From Paenibacillus sp. GM2 (GTDB taxonomy: Bacteria; Bacillota; Bacilli; Paenibacillales; Paenibacillaceae): a DNA stretch of 64,000 nucleotides. Below, piece after piece: positions 1 to 8,355 of this stretch (positions are counted from its first letter, which is position 1; every line of letters begins with the position of its first letter). Under the pieces are notes generated by a model. It was not told where the DNA came from and searched no databases. It saw only the letters and a program-made list of their open reading frames with translations. A program made the translations under genes and the position numbers. The stretch is taken from assembly GCF_900069005.2 (NCBI RefSeq), contig NZ_LN831278.1, positions 319,782-383,781 of the forward strand, given 5' to 3'.

Positions 1-368
1 TGGTCCCGCAGCAGGAAATCGAGCGCTTCGGCAACGCCGGTGTCCGCCAAGGATTGTCCAAGCAGCGCCATTCTGAGTTGCGAGACATATATTTTCCGCG
101 GACTAATGTTGCTGATTCTACGGATAGCCTCAGAGACCGTATGCCCTTTGGCTGTATATAGGGTGGCCGGGGATTCGCCCCCTCCTTTGCCACTGGATAC
201 CTCGCTGGGATTCACGACCTGAACAGATACCTGGTATCCATCTCCGTCCTTGTCCAGTCCAAGTCCAACAGCGATGGCAAGTTCATTTAATTCGCGGCGG
301 TTCCAGCATCCTGTCAAAAGTGTAGACGCCATGAGAAGCAGGAACAGGCAAGCTGTAAATCTCTTCAT
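1..368 (-). CDS. Spore germination lipoprotein, Ger(x)C family (3' end outside window)
   Basis: The visible 122 codons start MKRFTACLFLLLMAS and reach a lipobox LLTGCW at about residues 18-23, followed by NRRELNELAIAVGLGLD, the hallmark N-terminus of GerC/GerKC proteins. These are outer-face lipoproteins of the inner spore membrane and form nutrient germinant receptors with an A and a B subunit. The start codon lies 21 bp beyond the stop of the A-subunit gene on the same strand with an AGGTGG ribosome site between them, so both are one operon in A-C order; a B-subunit permease would be expected beyond the window edge. The C-terminal part is missing only because the window ends. Substrate specificity cannot be told. 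Confidence 0.9.
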   Translation of the reverse strand, partial: MKRFTACLFLLLMASTLLTGCWNRRELNELAIAVGLGLDKDGDGYQVSVQVVNPSEVSSGKGGGESPATLYTAKGHTVSEAIRRISNISPRKIYVSQLRMALLGQSLADTGVAEALDFLLRD

Positions 369-389
369 AGCCTTGGTCGGGCCACCTTT

Positions 390-2729
390 CTATCTTGGCT
401 TCGGAGGATTCTGTCCCGAACCGGGAGTCTCCCGTTGAATATTCTTCTGATTAATAAGCCGTGGACGCTTAATCATAAAGCGATGCGGGAAGCGCAAGAG
501 AGTATCCTTGTTGTCGCTAGGAATCATCGGCCCGAATGGTGTCATATAAGGAACGCCAAAGGTGCGCAGGCTGCATAGATGAAGAATTATCGTTGTACAT
601 CCGACAAATATGCCCACCAGCCCGAATGAAGCTGCCAATCCCATGAGAGGGAAGCGCAGCATGCGGAAGGCAATGGACATGTTATAGGAAGGCAGTACAA
701 AGCTGGAGATCGCCGTAAGGGACACAACGATGACCATAGCAGCGGAGATAAATCCGGCTTGAACTGCCGCTTGACCTATAACCAGCGTGCCCACAATCGA
801 GACTGCTGCTCCGATATATTTAGGCATCCGTACGCCGGCCTCGCGCAGGATCTCGAAGGTGAGCTCCATCATAAGCGCTTCGATAAATGCCGGAAAAGGT
901 ACCGCTTCCCGCTGTGCAGCCAAGCTCATTAATAATTGGGTCGGAATCATCTCTTGATGAAAAGTCGTCACTGCAATATAGAAGGACGGGCTCAACAGAG
1001 AGATAACGAGGCCTACATACCTTAAAATCCGGATGAAGCTGCTGATATCTGCCCGCTGGTAATAATCCTCCGCCGCATGCATGAAGGAGACGAAGGGCGC
1101 CGGTACGGCAAGCACAATCGGCGTACCATCAACTAAGATGGCGATTTTCCCCTCCAGTAACTCGGCGGCAATGACATCAGGCCGTTCCGTGTAATAGACA
1201 GTTGGAAAAGGCGTTAGTGTCTCATCTTGAATCAATTCTTCGATATAACCGCTCTCAAGGATCGAATCGATGTTGATATTGTCCAGTCGGGAATGAACTT
1301 CCTGTACGATCTGCTCGCTAACGAGACCTTTAATGTACATAATGGCTACATCGGTCCGTGAGACATGGCCAATTTGCCGCGATTCCAGCCAAAGCGAGGG
1401 GTCCTTGATTCTACGCCGCACCAGCGCAGTGTTGGTGCGCAGCGATTCGGAGAACCCTTCGCGCGATCCGCGGACGACATTCTCCGAAGAGGTCTCGGTC
1501 ACACCGCGGTCTCTCCAACCGCGGATGCTTGCTGCAATCACAGACGTTTCTCCATCTATGAACAGAATAGCGTCCCCGGACATCAGAGAGTGGAACAGGG
1601 TATTGAAATCTGACAGGTCATGAATGTCGCTGAAAGTGAGCGCACGATCTTTAATGAGCTGGATCACATTAGAAGTATCCATTTTCTTGTTATCAAGCTG
1701 GGCCAGCATATTCCCTTCCGGCTGCATTAACGGTTCCATAATGAAGTCATTTACGACAGAGCCGTCGCATAACCCGTCGATGAATAGAACGGCAATGAGC
1801 CGGTCATTAGCCAGGCCAAGAGGGAATTTCCTAATAATCAGATCAGTGCTGTTTCCAAGCGTCGTTTCAATATACTTGATGTTTTTTTCGAGACTTTTAT
1901 CGATTGGCGGGAGCTTGGAATCCAGGTCCGTTTCTATTTCATGATCTGACTCGGATTGCTGGCTTGTCTGTTGGTTACTTTGTTGCTTCCCCTGCTGGTT
2001 CTGCTGTTGGTTTTGTTGTTGCTGTACCGGTTGCATCTTGTCATTAACATTACCGCTATTATTGTTGCCACTGCCGCTGGGGGTGGCGTTGTTATTATCG
2101 TTGTTATCGCCGCCACTACTGTCATTGTTTCCGTTACTGTTGTTACTATCGCTGCTGTTGCTGTCATTGTCATTGCTATTTTTATTGCGATTACTTTCGC
2201 TGCTGGTATTATTGCTGTCATTGCCAGTTCCGCTATTATCACCGCTTGGATGGCTGAGGCTGCCCCCATTTAGATCCCCGTTGCTATTGCTGTCATTATC
2301 GCCCTTCTTTTCACTGGCTTTATTATTTTCATCCTTATTGTCATTGCGGCTTGTATGGTTTTGATGATTTCTATCGTTAGTATTTCCATTGTTTTGCTTC
2401 TTTTCATAGTTTTCATTTGCGGGCTTGTTCTGCCGCTGATGCTGCGTATCCTGCGATGCGGGATTGGCTTGAGCTTCTTGGGTATCCTGCCCATTCTCTG
2501 CTTCCATGATATCCAGTGTTTGTTGGTTGCCTTGGGCATCCTCCATTTGTTGATGACCCTGACCCGGGCTATCCCCTTTTGCATTTTCCGTTGCCGAATC
2601 CCCTTGATGGTTCTGTTTCTCCGGAGTCTTAACAGCCTCTTGCATACCCGGCGATTCGGCCGATTTCTGCTCATCTGCTGCGGAGGACGAATTGATTTGA
2701 CGAAGGCTTTTTCTTTTACGCATGCGCAC
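390..2729 (-). CDS. Spore germination protein GerA/GerKA family with long disordered N-terminus
   Basis: A 779-residue A subunit of a germinant receptor. Residues from about 273 (PPIDKSLEKNIKYIETTLG) to the end match the GerA family: a soluble N-domain, then the conserved SFMHAAEDYYQRADISSFIR segment and several membrane helices. GerA proteins are usually about 480-550 residues; here about 270 extra residues precede the domain, first Gln/Glu/Lys-rich, then almost pure Asn/Ser/Asp/Gly, then Gln/Asn runs. This is intrinsically disordered and charged at its start (MRMRKRKS). The start is taken as GTG because an AGAGGGTG ribosome site lies about 7 nt upstream of it; an in-frame ATG is two codons later. 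The reading frame is intact through the low-complexity part. The long antisense ORFs here are products of this simple composition. Confidence 0.92.
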   Translation of the reverse strand: MRMRKRKSLRQINSSSAADEQKSAESPGMQEAVKTPEKQNHQGDSATENAKGDSPGQGHQQMEDAQGNQQTLDIMEAENGQDTQEAQANPASQDTQHQRQNKPANENYEKKQNNGNTNDRNHQNHTSRNDNKDENNKASEKKGDNDSNSNGDLNGGSLSHPSGDNSGTGNDSNNTSSESNRNKNSNDNDSNSSDSNNSNGNNDSSGGDNNDNNNATPSGSGNNNSGNVNDKMQPVQQQQNQQQNQQGKQQSNQQTSQQSESDHEIETDLDSKLPPIDKSLEKNIKYIETTLGNSTDLIIRKFPLGLANDRLIAVLFIDGLCDGSVVNDFIMEPLMQPEGNMLAQLDNKKMDTSNVIQLIKDRALTFSDIHDLSDFNTLFHSLMSGDAILFIDGETSVIAASIRGWRDRGVTETSSENVVRGSREGFSESLRTNTALVRRRIKDPSLWLESRQIGHVSRTDVAIMYIKGLVSEQIVQEVHSRLDNINIDSILESGYIEELIQDETLTPFPTVYYTERPDVIAAELLEGKIAILVDGTPIVLAVPAPFVSFMHAAEDYYQRADISSFIRILRYVGLVISLLSPSFYIAVTTFHQEMIPTQLLMSLAAQREAVPFPAFIEALMMELTFEILREAGVRMPKYIGAAVSIVGTLVIGQAAVQAGFISAAMVIVVSLTAISSFVLPSYNMSIAFRMLRFPLMGLAASFGLVGIFVGCTTIILHLCSLRTFGVPYMTPFGPMIPSDNKDTLLRFPHRFMIKRPRLINQKNIQRETPGSGQNPPKPR

Positions 2730-2827
2730 GGCTGTTCACCCTCTTACGTTATATTAGCAATCATTATTGCCAATGAGAGTGACCTGTAAACTATAGTTCA
2801 AGAGTGATCATATGCCCGGAAAAATAA

Positions 2828-2866
2828 AAAGCAGGCCCTGGGAATTCCCATCCCCGGCCTGCTTCT
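2828..2866 (-). terminator. Rho-independent terminator of the agaS-like gene
   Basis: GCAGGCC and GGCCTGC arms close a hairpin just past the stop of the SIS-domain gene; read on the minus strand the right arm runs into a T-rich stretch (CTTTTTATTTTT). Confidence 0.8.
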
Positions 2867-2900
2867 TTGCATATTAAATTTTCCTCGGAAATTCGTTCAA

Positions 2901-3950
2901 TTATAGCTTAACCCAGGCAACCAGCCCATCTGGCTGATCGGGATCGATACCTAACTGTTCGGCTTTACTCAGGGCCACAATCTGCGGGATGAAGATGAAT
3001 GGAATACCGCGCGCCGCTGGATCGAGCCTGTTCTCGGAGACGACGGCAAGGTCAACATATTCCGAAGGAATGACCTCTGCCTGGTCTGCGAAAGCGATAA
3101 TTTTTGCACCTCGGTTCTTAATATCGCGCATGAGCTTGCTCTGATGCTCCGCTCCTTGCTCGGAGAGTGCGGCGATTACCAAAGTGTCTTCCCCTACAGT
3201 AACCATCGGACCATGCCGTACATCAAGCAGATGGAAGGAATGAGCTTGAATCTTGGCAATCTCCGTCAAAGCGATAGCCCCTTCAGAAGCGAGGCCTTGC
3301 AGTTCTCCATCGGCCAATAGAACCGCGTTGGACCAGTTGAAATCGGCTGCGCTGCGTATGTTGTCCTCTACGGTGTTCATATAAGCTTCTCCCTGATGAA
3401 TTGCGGTCTGAAGATCCTCAATTAGCTTTTCATCCTCGCCTAAGAACGCGCCAAGCAGCAGGTTAGCCATGTACAGATTGGTCACTGTCCGGGTCTGGCA
3501 GACACTATGGTCGAATGCCCAAGGCAGCTCCAAGGCAAAATTGGCCTGCTTTGAGAGCGGTGAATCGCTGACGCAGGATAAGGATAATACCGGAAGATTG
3601 CTGTCGCTGCCCTCACGAAGCAGACGAACGGCTTCGACAACTTCACTGGTGCTGCCGGAACGTGAAGGGGCGACGAGCAATGTATTTTTCAGCATAGGGC
3701 GATATTGCTCATAATTCAGCATGAGGTCGCCCCCGGCCAGTGCATAAGCAGGCAAGCCGGCCCGCAAGGTGACGGACATCGCAGCGGAGCGGCTAAGACA
3801 ATAGCTTGAACCACAACCGACGAAGGTGATTGAAGTGATAGCCCGGGCTTGAACGAAGTCAATAATATGTTGTCTTTGGTTCATCATGTAGTCATAGGTT
3901 TGTTGCAGGGCAGCGTATTGCTGTTTGATTTCACTATAAGTCAAGCTCAT
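2901..3950 (-). CDS. agaS: SIS-domain sugar-phosphate isomerase/deaminase (AgaS/GlmS-C-like)
   Basis: A 349-residue cytosolic protein with two SIS domains: the first near residues 30-160 with FVGCGSSYCLSRSA and the phosphosugar loop APSRSGSTSEVVEA, the second near 195-340 with the HLLDVRHGPMVTV segment typical of GlmS-C-like enzymes. Family members convert galactosamine-6-P or glucosamine-6-P to the ketose phosphate with loss of ammonia, or transfer ammonia between sugars. It is divergent from a nagA-kinase-aldolase-PfkB-DeoR operon, and a tagatose-type aldolase there favours galactosamine-6-P to tagatose-6-P. GGAGG lies 8 nt before the ATG. No glutamine amidotransferase domain is present, so it is not GlmS itself. 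A fructosamine deglycase-like activity is the main alternative. Confidence 0.8.
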   Translation of the reverse strand: MSLTYSEIKQQYAALQQTYDYMMNQRQHIIDFVQARAITSITFVGCGSSYCLSRSAAMSVTLRAGLPAYALAGGDLMLNYEQYRPMLKNTLLVAPSRSGSTSEVVEAVRLLREGSDSNLPVLSLSCVSDSPLSKQANFALELPWAFDHSVCQTRTVTNLYMANLLLGAFLGEDEKLIEDLQTAIHQGEAYMNTVEDNIRSAADFNWSNAVLLADGELQGLASEGAIALTEIAKIQAHSFHLLDVRHGPMVTVGEDTLVIAALSEQGAEHQSKLMRDIKNRGAKIIAFADQAEVIPSEYVDLAVVSENRLDPAARGIPFIFIPQIVALSKAEQLGIDPDQPDGLVAWVKL

Positions 3951-4203
3951 AGCTTAAACCTCCTATAAATGAATTCGAATGATCATTCATATCGTATGAG
4001 GACAGTTTATATCAATAAAATGATTATTTCAATCAAAATAATATAAATTTATGATCATAAAGTTAAATATCCATCATAATATTCAATATAAACTCAATTT
4101 ACGATCAAAAACATATTGATTTACTTCAAAAACAAGAATATTATAATCATAAAATGATTGAATCAATCAAAATATATGTCAATAATATGGGGAGGGTTCA
4201 TCT
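3951..4203. promoter_or_regulatory. AT-rich divergent promoter with repeated DeoR-type operator motifs
   Basis: This 253-bp divergent region contains repeated elements of the form (T)CAATCAAAATAnnT: TTTCAATCAAAATAATAT near 4027 and GAATCAATCAAAATATAT near 4160, with related GATCAAAAACAT near 4103 and TTCAAAAACAAGA near 4126. It also has the 12-bp palindrome GAATGATCATTC (3977-3988). DeoR-family AgaR-type repressors bind such degenerate, A/T-rich repeated boxes. Both flanking genes have clear ribosome sites (GGAGG for agaS, GGGGAGG for nagA). That the DeoR protein at 8356 binds here is inference. Confidence 0.55.
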
Positions 4204-5415
4204 ATGAAGTCCAGCTCGATTCAAATTCATCACGCACGGATTCTTACGCCCCGTGGCTGGATTAATAACGGAAGTCTATTCATCAAGGATGGAGAGATTG
4301 TCGGCATAGATCAAGGCGATGGAAGTGGAGTCGAGAGCAGCGGACAAGTGGTCATCGCCGAAGAGCCATGGATACAGCTTGATGCGGGAGGAAGGATGCT
4401 GCTGCCTGGTTTCATCGATCTGCATGTACATGGCGGCGGAGGATATGACGTGATGAAGGGAAGCGCTGATGAGCTGTATGGGCTGTGTCGTTTCCATGCT
4501 TCGAGAGGCACTACTTCCTTATTGGCAACAACGTTGACCGCTTCGCATGAGGAGATCATCTCTGCACTGGAGGCAGCGGCCGTAGCGGTCCAGGATACTG
4601 AACGTGAGCCGGATGGCGCTCATCTTCTGGGAATTCATTTGGAAGGGCCATTTCTAAATCAGACAAGGTGCGGAGCCCAGAACCCGGATGATCTTCGTGA
4701 ACCGTCTATTGAGGAATTTGAGAGCTTTTGGTCCGCTTCCCAGGGGCAGATCAAGCTGATGGCCATTGCTCCTGAGCTGCATTCTGCGGAGGAAGTGATT
4801 GTCCACGCGGTTAATAGAGGGGTCACGGTCTCGCTGGCTCATACGGATGCGGATTACCTGACGATGAAGAAGGCTGTGGAGTGGGGAGCGACGCAGGTCA
4901 CGCATCTGTTCAATGGCATGCGCCCGCTGCATCATCGGGAACCCGGTGTTGCCGGGGCGGCGCTTATGTTGGATGAATTAGCGGTAGAGCTGATCTGCGA
5001 TGGCCATCATGTTCATCCAGATTTAGTCAAATGGGTGTTCGACATTAAGCCAGAGGGCAAGGTGATCATGATTACGGACAGCATGTGCGCCGCCGGCTGC
5101 CCCAATGGAGAGTACTTGCTCGGCAAGCTCCCGGTATTGATGCACAACGGACAGGTTCATCTGAAGCTGGATGACGGATCTTTAGGAAGTTTGGCGGGAA
5201 GCTCGCTAACGATGATTGATGCGTTATCCAGAACTGCAGCCTTTACCGGCAAGGAGATTGCTGACATTGTTCCTGCGCTGACCCTTCATCCGGCTACCCA
5301 GATTGGCGTACAGGATCGGAAGGGAACGATCGAACTGGGCAAAGATGCAGACATCGTCATCATCGATGAGGAGTTCCAAATCTATCAGACCTATGTTCAA
5401 GGCCATCGGGTCTAG
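4204..5415 (+). CDS. nagA: N-acetylglucosamine/N-acetylgalactosamine-6-phosphate deacetylase
   Basis: A 403-residue amidohydrolase that removes acetate from GlcNAc-6-P or GalNAc-6-P. Visible signatures are the metal-site DLHVHGGGGYDVM, the glutamate ligand in HLEGPFLNQTRCGAQNP, SLAHTDADY, VTHLFNGMRPLHHREPG and the catalytic aspartate in MITDSMCAAGC; the C-terminus returns to the small beta domain (GTIELGKDADIVIID). Length is normal for NagA. It is the first gene of a plus-strand operon and is followed 50 bp later by a ROK kinase. Whether the substrate is the GlcNAc or GalNAc form (AgaA) cannot be told from sequence; the tagatose pathway downstream argues for GalNAc. Confidence 0.9.
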   Translation: MKSSSIQIHHARILTPRGWINNGSLFIKDGEIVGIDQGDGSGVESSGQVVIAEEPWIQLDAGGRMLLPGFIDLHVHGGGGYDVMKGSADELYGLCRFHASRGTTSLLATTLTASHEEIISALEAAAVAVQDTEREPDGAHLLGIHLEGPFLNQTRCGAQNPDDLREPSIEEFESFWSASQGQIKLMAIAPELHSAEEVIVHAVNRGVTVSLAHTDADYLTMKKAVEWGATQVTHLFNGMRPLHHREPGVAGAALMLDELAVELICDGHHVHPDLVKWVFDIKPEGKVIMITDSMCAAGCPNGEYLLGKLPVLMHNGQVHLKLDDGSLGSLAGSSLTMIDALSRTAAFTGKEIADIVPALTLHPATQIGVQDRKGTIELGKDADIVIIDEEFQIYQTYVQGHRV

Positions 5416-5465
5416 GATGCAACAAGCCGTTAGCAAATGAAGTGTTGAAGGGAGCGGAGTTCATC

Positions 5466-6425
5466 ATGAGATACGCCATCGGAGTCGATGTCGGGGGAAC
5501 CAACATCGTCTGTGGATTAGTTGCTGGGGACGGGAGCATCGTCGCCCAGCGGAAATACCCCACCGCCGTGCATGAGGGTCCTCAGGCCATTCTGGTGAAA
5601 ATCGGCAAGTCGATTGAACAATTAATAGAAGAGGCCGGCATACCCGGAGAGCAATGTATCGCGGTGGGAATGGGAATTCCCGGACTGGTAGACCCGGTAC
5701 AGGGCGTCAGTATGAGAGCGGTCAATCTGAATTGGCGTGACATTCCTGTCGCTGCCAGGTTAAGCGAGCTTATCGGCAAGCCGGTTTATATCGATAATGA
5801 TGTGCGCATGTATGTCTACGGGGAAGCGGTAGCTGGAGCAGGCAGAGGTTATGACTATGTATACGGGGTTACGATCGGTACAGGATTGGCTTCGGCTTTT
5901 GTGCAGAACGGTAGCTTGTATTATGGACATCGTTATATCTCCGGGGAGATCGGGCATGTGCCTGTAGAGCATGTGGATTTCCCGTGCAACTGCGGCCGGA
6001 TAGGCTGCCTGGAGACGATTGTGTCGGCGACTGGCATCGCCAGACAGGCGCGGGACCGGATTGCCAAGGGAGAGGCGAGCCTGCTTCAGGAATGGTTCCC
6101 CGATCCGAAGGACATATCGGCGAGCGCTGTATCCCAAGCCAGCAATGCCGGCGATGCCCTGGCTCAGGATGTTCTGGCCCAGACGGGCAGGACATTTGCC
6201 AAGGCATTGGCCTGGGCTGTGCCGTTGCTCTCGCCGGATGCCATCGTGATTGGCGGAGGCGGAGCACTGGCTGGTGAAGCGTTATTTGCCCCGATAAGAC
6301 AGGAGCTCGATCGTCTGCTGCTTCAGGATTATATCGGTCAGTTTGTCATTAAGCCGGCTGAGCTGAATGACCATGCCGGCATTATCGGAAGTGCTCTATG
6401 GGCGCTTAACCGCAATAACGTCTAG
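5466..6425 (+). CDS. ROK family sugar kinase (probable amino-sugar kinase)
   Basis: A 319-residue cytosolic kinase. It opens with the phosphate-binding DVGGTN motif and carries the zinc-binding CNCGRIGCLE motif at about residues 170-180, preceded by SGEIGHVPVE, both diagnostic of ROK kinases; VIGGGGAL is the second ATP segment. An upstream GTG would add eight residues, but GGAGCGGAG sits 6 nt before the ATG, so the ATG is preferred. No PTS genes occur in the island, so this enzyme is the likely source of GalNAc-6-P or GlcNAc-6-P from sugar imported unphosphorylated. Glucose or N-acetylmannosamine are possible alternative substrates. Confidence 0.82.
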   Translation: MRYAIGVDVGGTNIVCGLVAGDGSIVAQRKYPTAVHEGPQAILVKIGKSIEQLIEEAGIPGEQCIAVGMGIPGLVDPVQGVSMRAVNLNWRDIPVAARLSELIGKPVYIDNDVRMYVYGEAVAGAGRGYDYVYGVTIGTGLASAFVQNGSLYYGHRYISGEIGHVPVEHVDFPCNCGRIGCLETIVSATGIARQARDRIAKGEASLLQEWFPDPKDISASAVSQASNAGDALAQDVLAQTGRTFAKALAWAVPLLSPDAIVIGGGGALAGEALFAPIRQELDRLLLQDYIGQFVIKPAELNDHAGIIGSALWALNRNNV

Positions 6426-6478
6426 GCCTAATCACATCAATACAAACCAATTCAATCATATATTTAGGAGGACTTATT

Positions 6479-7345
6479 ATGTCACTTATTTCATCTACTT
6501 CCATGCTTCAGCAAGCGAGAGAGAACGGTTATGCGATTACCGCTTTTAATGTTCATACTTTGGAAATGCTGCAGGCTGTTGTCGAGGCTGCCAACGAGAC
6601 CAATTCTCCCTTGATTATTCAATCAACGGTAGGGACGGTTAAGCATTTAGGACCTGAGTATATTGCAGCTGCAGCTAAGGTTGCAGCGGATCAGACCGGC
6701 TTGCCTATCGCTCTGCACCTCGATCACTGCACGGATTTCGCCACCATTATTCAATGTATTCGGGCGGGTTATACCTCGGTAATGATCGATGCTTCGATGC
6801 TTCCTTTTGAAGAAAATATACAGCGTACGCTTAGTGTCATGGAGGTTGCTGCCGCAGCAGGTGTGAATGTGGAAGCTGAGCTTGGCAAGGTTGGCGGTGT
6901 AGAAGATGATATTGTTGTCGATGAGCGCGATGCAATGCTGGCTGATCCGGATGATTGCCAGCTGTTCATTGAACGGACGAAGGTGCTGACATTGGCGCCG
7001 GCAATCGGTACAGCGCATGGGATTTACAAAGGGGAGCCTAACATCGATTTTGAGAGAATTGCCAAGATTGCTGAGAAGGTAGAGGTACCTCTCGTACTTC
7101 ATGGCGGATCAGGTATTCCGGCGGAGCAGGTACGCAAGGCAGTCTCACTTGGCATGTCCAAGATGAACGTAGCGACAGAACTGAGAATTGCGTTCTCGGA
7201 TGCGATCAAGGAAGTTTTCGCTAAGTCCCCTGAAGAGAATGATCCTCGCAAATATATGGTTCCGGCAAAAGAAGCCGTGAAACGTCTGGCGATTGAGAAG
7301 ATGGAATTATGCGGATGCATCGGCAAGGCGGGAACTTTGAAATGA
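6479..7345 (+). CDS. gatY: Class II tagatose-1,6-bisphosphate (or fructose-bisphosphate) aldolase
   Basis: A 288-residue zinc-dependent aldolase that cleaves ketose-1,6-bisphosphate to DHAP and glyceraldehyde-3-P. Evidence: NGYAITAFNVHTLEM near the start, zinc ligands in LHLDHCTDF and GTAHGIYKGEP, the glycine-rich LHGGSGIP and SKMNVATELR phosphate loops. The residue after the LDH motif is Cys where many relatives have Gly or His. GAGGAC precedes the ATG. It sits between the ROK kinase and a PfkB kinase, and the PfkB start overlaps its stop (ATGA), so the two enzymes are coupled: the kinase makes the bisphosphate and the aldolase splits it. GatY/KbaY is preferred over FbaA because of this context. 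Confidence 0.85.
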   Translation: MSLISSTSMLQQARENGYAITAFNVHTLEMLQAVVEAANETNSPLIIQSTVGTVKHLGPEYIAAAAKVAADQTGLPIALHLDHCTDFATIIQCIRAGYTSVMIDASMLPFEENIQRTLSVMEVAAAAGVNVEAELGKVGGVEDDIVVDERDAMLADPDDCQLFIERTKVLTLAPAIGTAHGIYKGEPNIDFERIAKIAEKVEVPLVLHGGSGIPAEQVRKAVSLGMSKMNVATELRIAFSDAIKEVFAKSPEENDPRKYMVPAKEAVKRLAIEKMELCGCIGKAGTLK

Positions 7346-8271
7346 TCACCACGGTCACCTTGAATGCGGCGATTGACAAAACCTATTATGTCCCCTCGTT
7401 CATTCCTGGTGAAGTCCACCGGGTTGCCCGACAGGTTGCTGAACCGGGCGGGAAAGGAAATAATGTAGCCAAGGTGATACGGTTATTGGGCGGAGAGGTG
7501 ACAGCATCGGGCCTTATCGCTGGCAACAATGGAGCATTTATTGAGACCGGGATGCAAGCTAGAGGAATTGATACAGCATTCATTGCTGCCACTGGGGAAT
7601 CACGTATATGTCTAAATATTATGGATGAGGCTAATGGGCTCTCCACAGAGCTGCTGGAACAAGGCCCGGCGGTTGGACGGGGGCAAATCGCACAGCTCAA
7701 GCAAATTCTGCTTGAGCTGGCGAGAAAGTCAAGTATCGTTGTTCTATCGGGAAGCTTGCCCCCCGGTGCCCCGGCTGAGCTGTATGCGGAATTGATCGGT
7801 ATTGTGAAGGAAGCCGGAGCGCGTGCATACCTGGATACAAGCGGGATTGCGCTTAGTGCCGGAATCGAGGCGAAGCCGCATTTCGTGAAGCCCAATGAGC
7901 ATGAACTAGCTGTCTGGCTTGGTAAAGTGAACTTAACCGAAAATGAAACCATCGAAGCGGCTAAGACACTGTTCGATGAAGGGGTATCGCAGGTCTGTGT
8001 CACATTGGGGGAGCGAGGAACGATTGCCGTTATCGACGGGCAAGTATTCCGCATTATTTCGCCTTCGATTCAGGCGGTGAATACAGTCGGCTGTGGAGAT
8101 TCCTTTGTAGCTGGCATGGCATTCTCGGAGGCGCGCGGGGATGCCCCGATGGAGAGGCTGCGCATCGCAACGGCTGCGGCTGCGGCAAACGCAATGTCGG
8201 AGAAGGCGGGGCATATTGAGGATGATGTATTTAAGCAGTACCTTCAGCAAGTGAAGGTTAAGCCGTTGTAA
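7342..8271 (+). CDS. PfkB-family 1-phosphofructokinase/tagatose-6-phosphate kinase
   Basis: A 309-residue PfkB kinase of the LacC/FruK branch. Signatures: substrate-site TLNAAIDKTYYV, AEPGGKGNNVAKVIRLLGG (PfkB motif 1), VVLSGSLPPGAP, and the catalytic NTVGCGDSFVAGMA (PfkB motif 2; Asp is the general base). The ATG overlaps the aldolase stop by four bases, which sets the start; a longer in-frame start 33 nt upstream inside the aldolase has no ribosome site. In this operon it most likely phosphorylates tagatose-6-P to tagatose-1,6-bisphosphate. Fructose-1-P kinase activity cannot be excluded, but there is no fructose PTS beside it. Confidence 0.85.
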   Translation: MITTVTLNAAIDKTYYVPSFIPGEVHRVARQVAEPGGKGNNVAKVIRLLGGEVTASGLIAGNNGAFIETGMQARGIDTAFIAATGESRICLNIMDEANGLSTELLEQGPAVGRGQIAQLKQILLELARKSSIVVLSGSLPPGAPAELYAELIGIVKEAGARAYLDTSGIALSAGIEAKPHFVKPNEHELAVWLGKVNLTENETIEAAKTLFDEGVSQVCVTLGERGTIAVIDGQVFRIISPSIQAVNTVGCGDSFVAGMAFSEARGDAPMERLRIATAAAAANAMSEKAGHIEDDVFKQYLQQVKVKPL

Positions 8272-8355
8272 GTTGCCGCTTGCATTCTTGTCCTTCATCC
8301 TCCAAAATTAGGTTAGAATTGTTGACGGACCATAAGTGTATTAGAGGAGAAGGCT

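Noticed and set aside
1934-2364. Several overlapping ORFs of simple composition (poly-Val/Ile/Leu) on both strands
   Set aside because: They are other-frame shadows of the Asn/Ser/Asp-rich GerA extension; no ribosome sites and unnatural composition.
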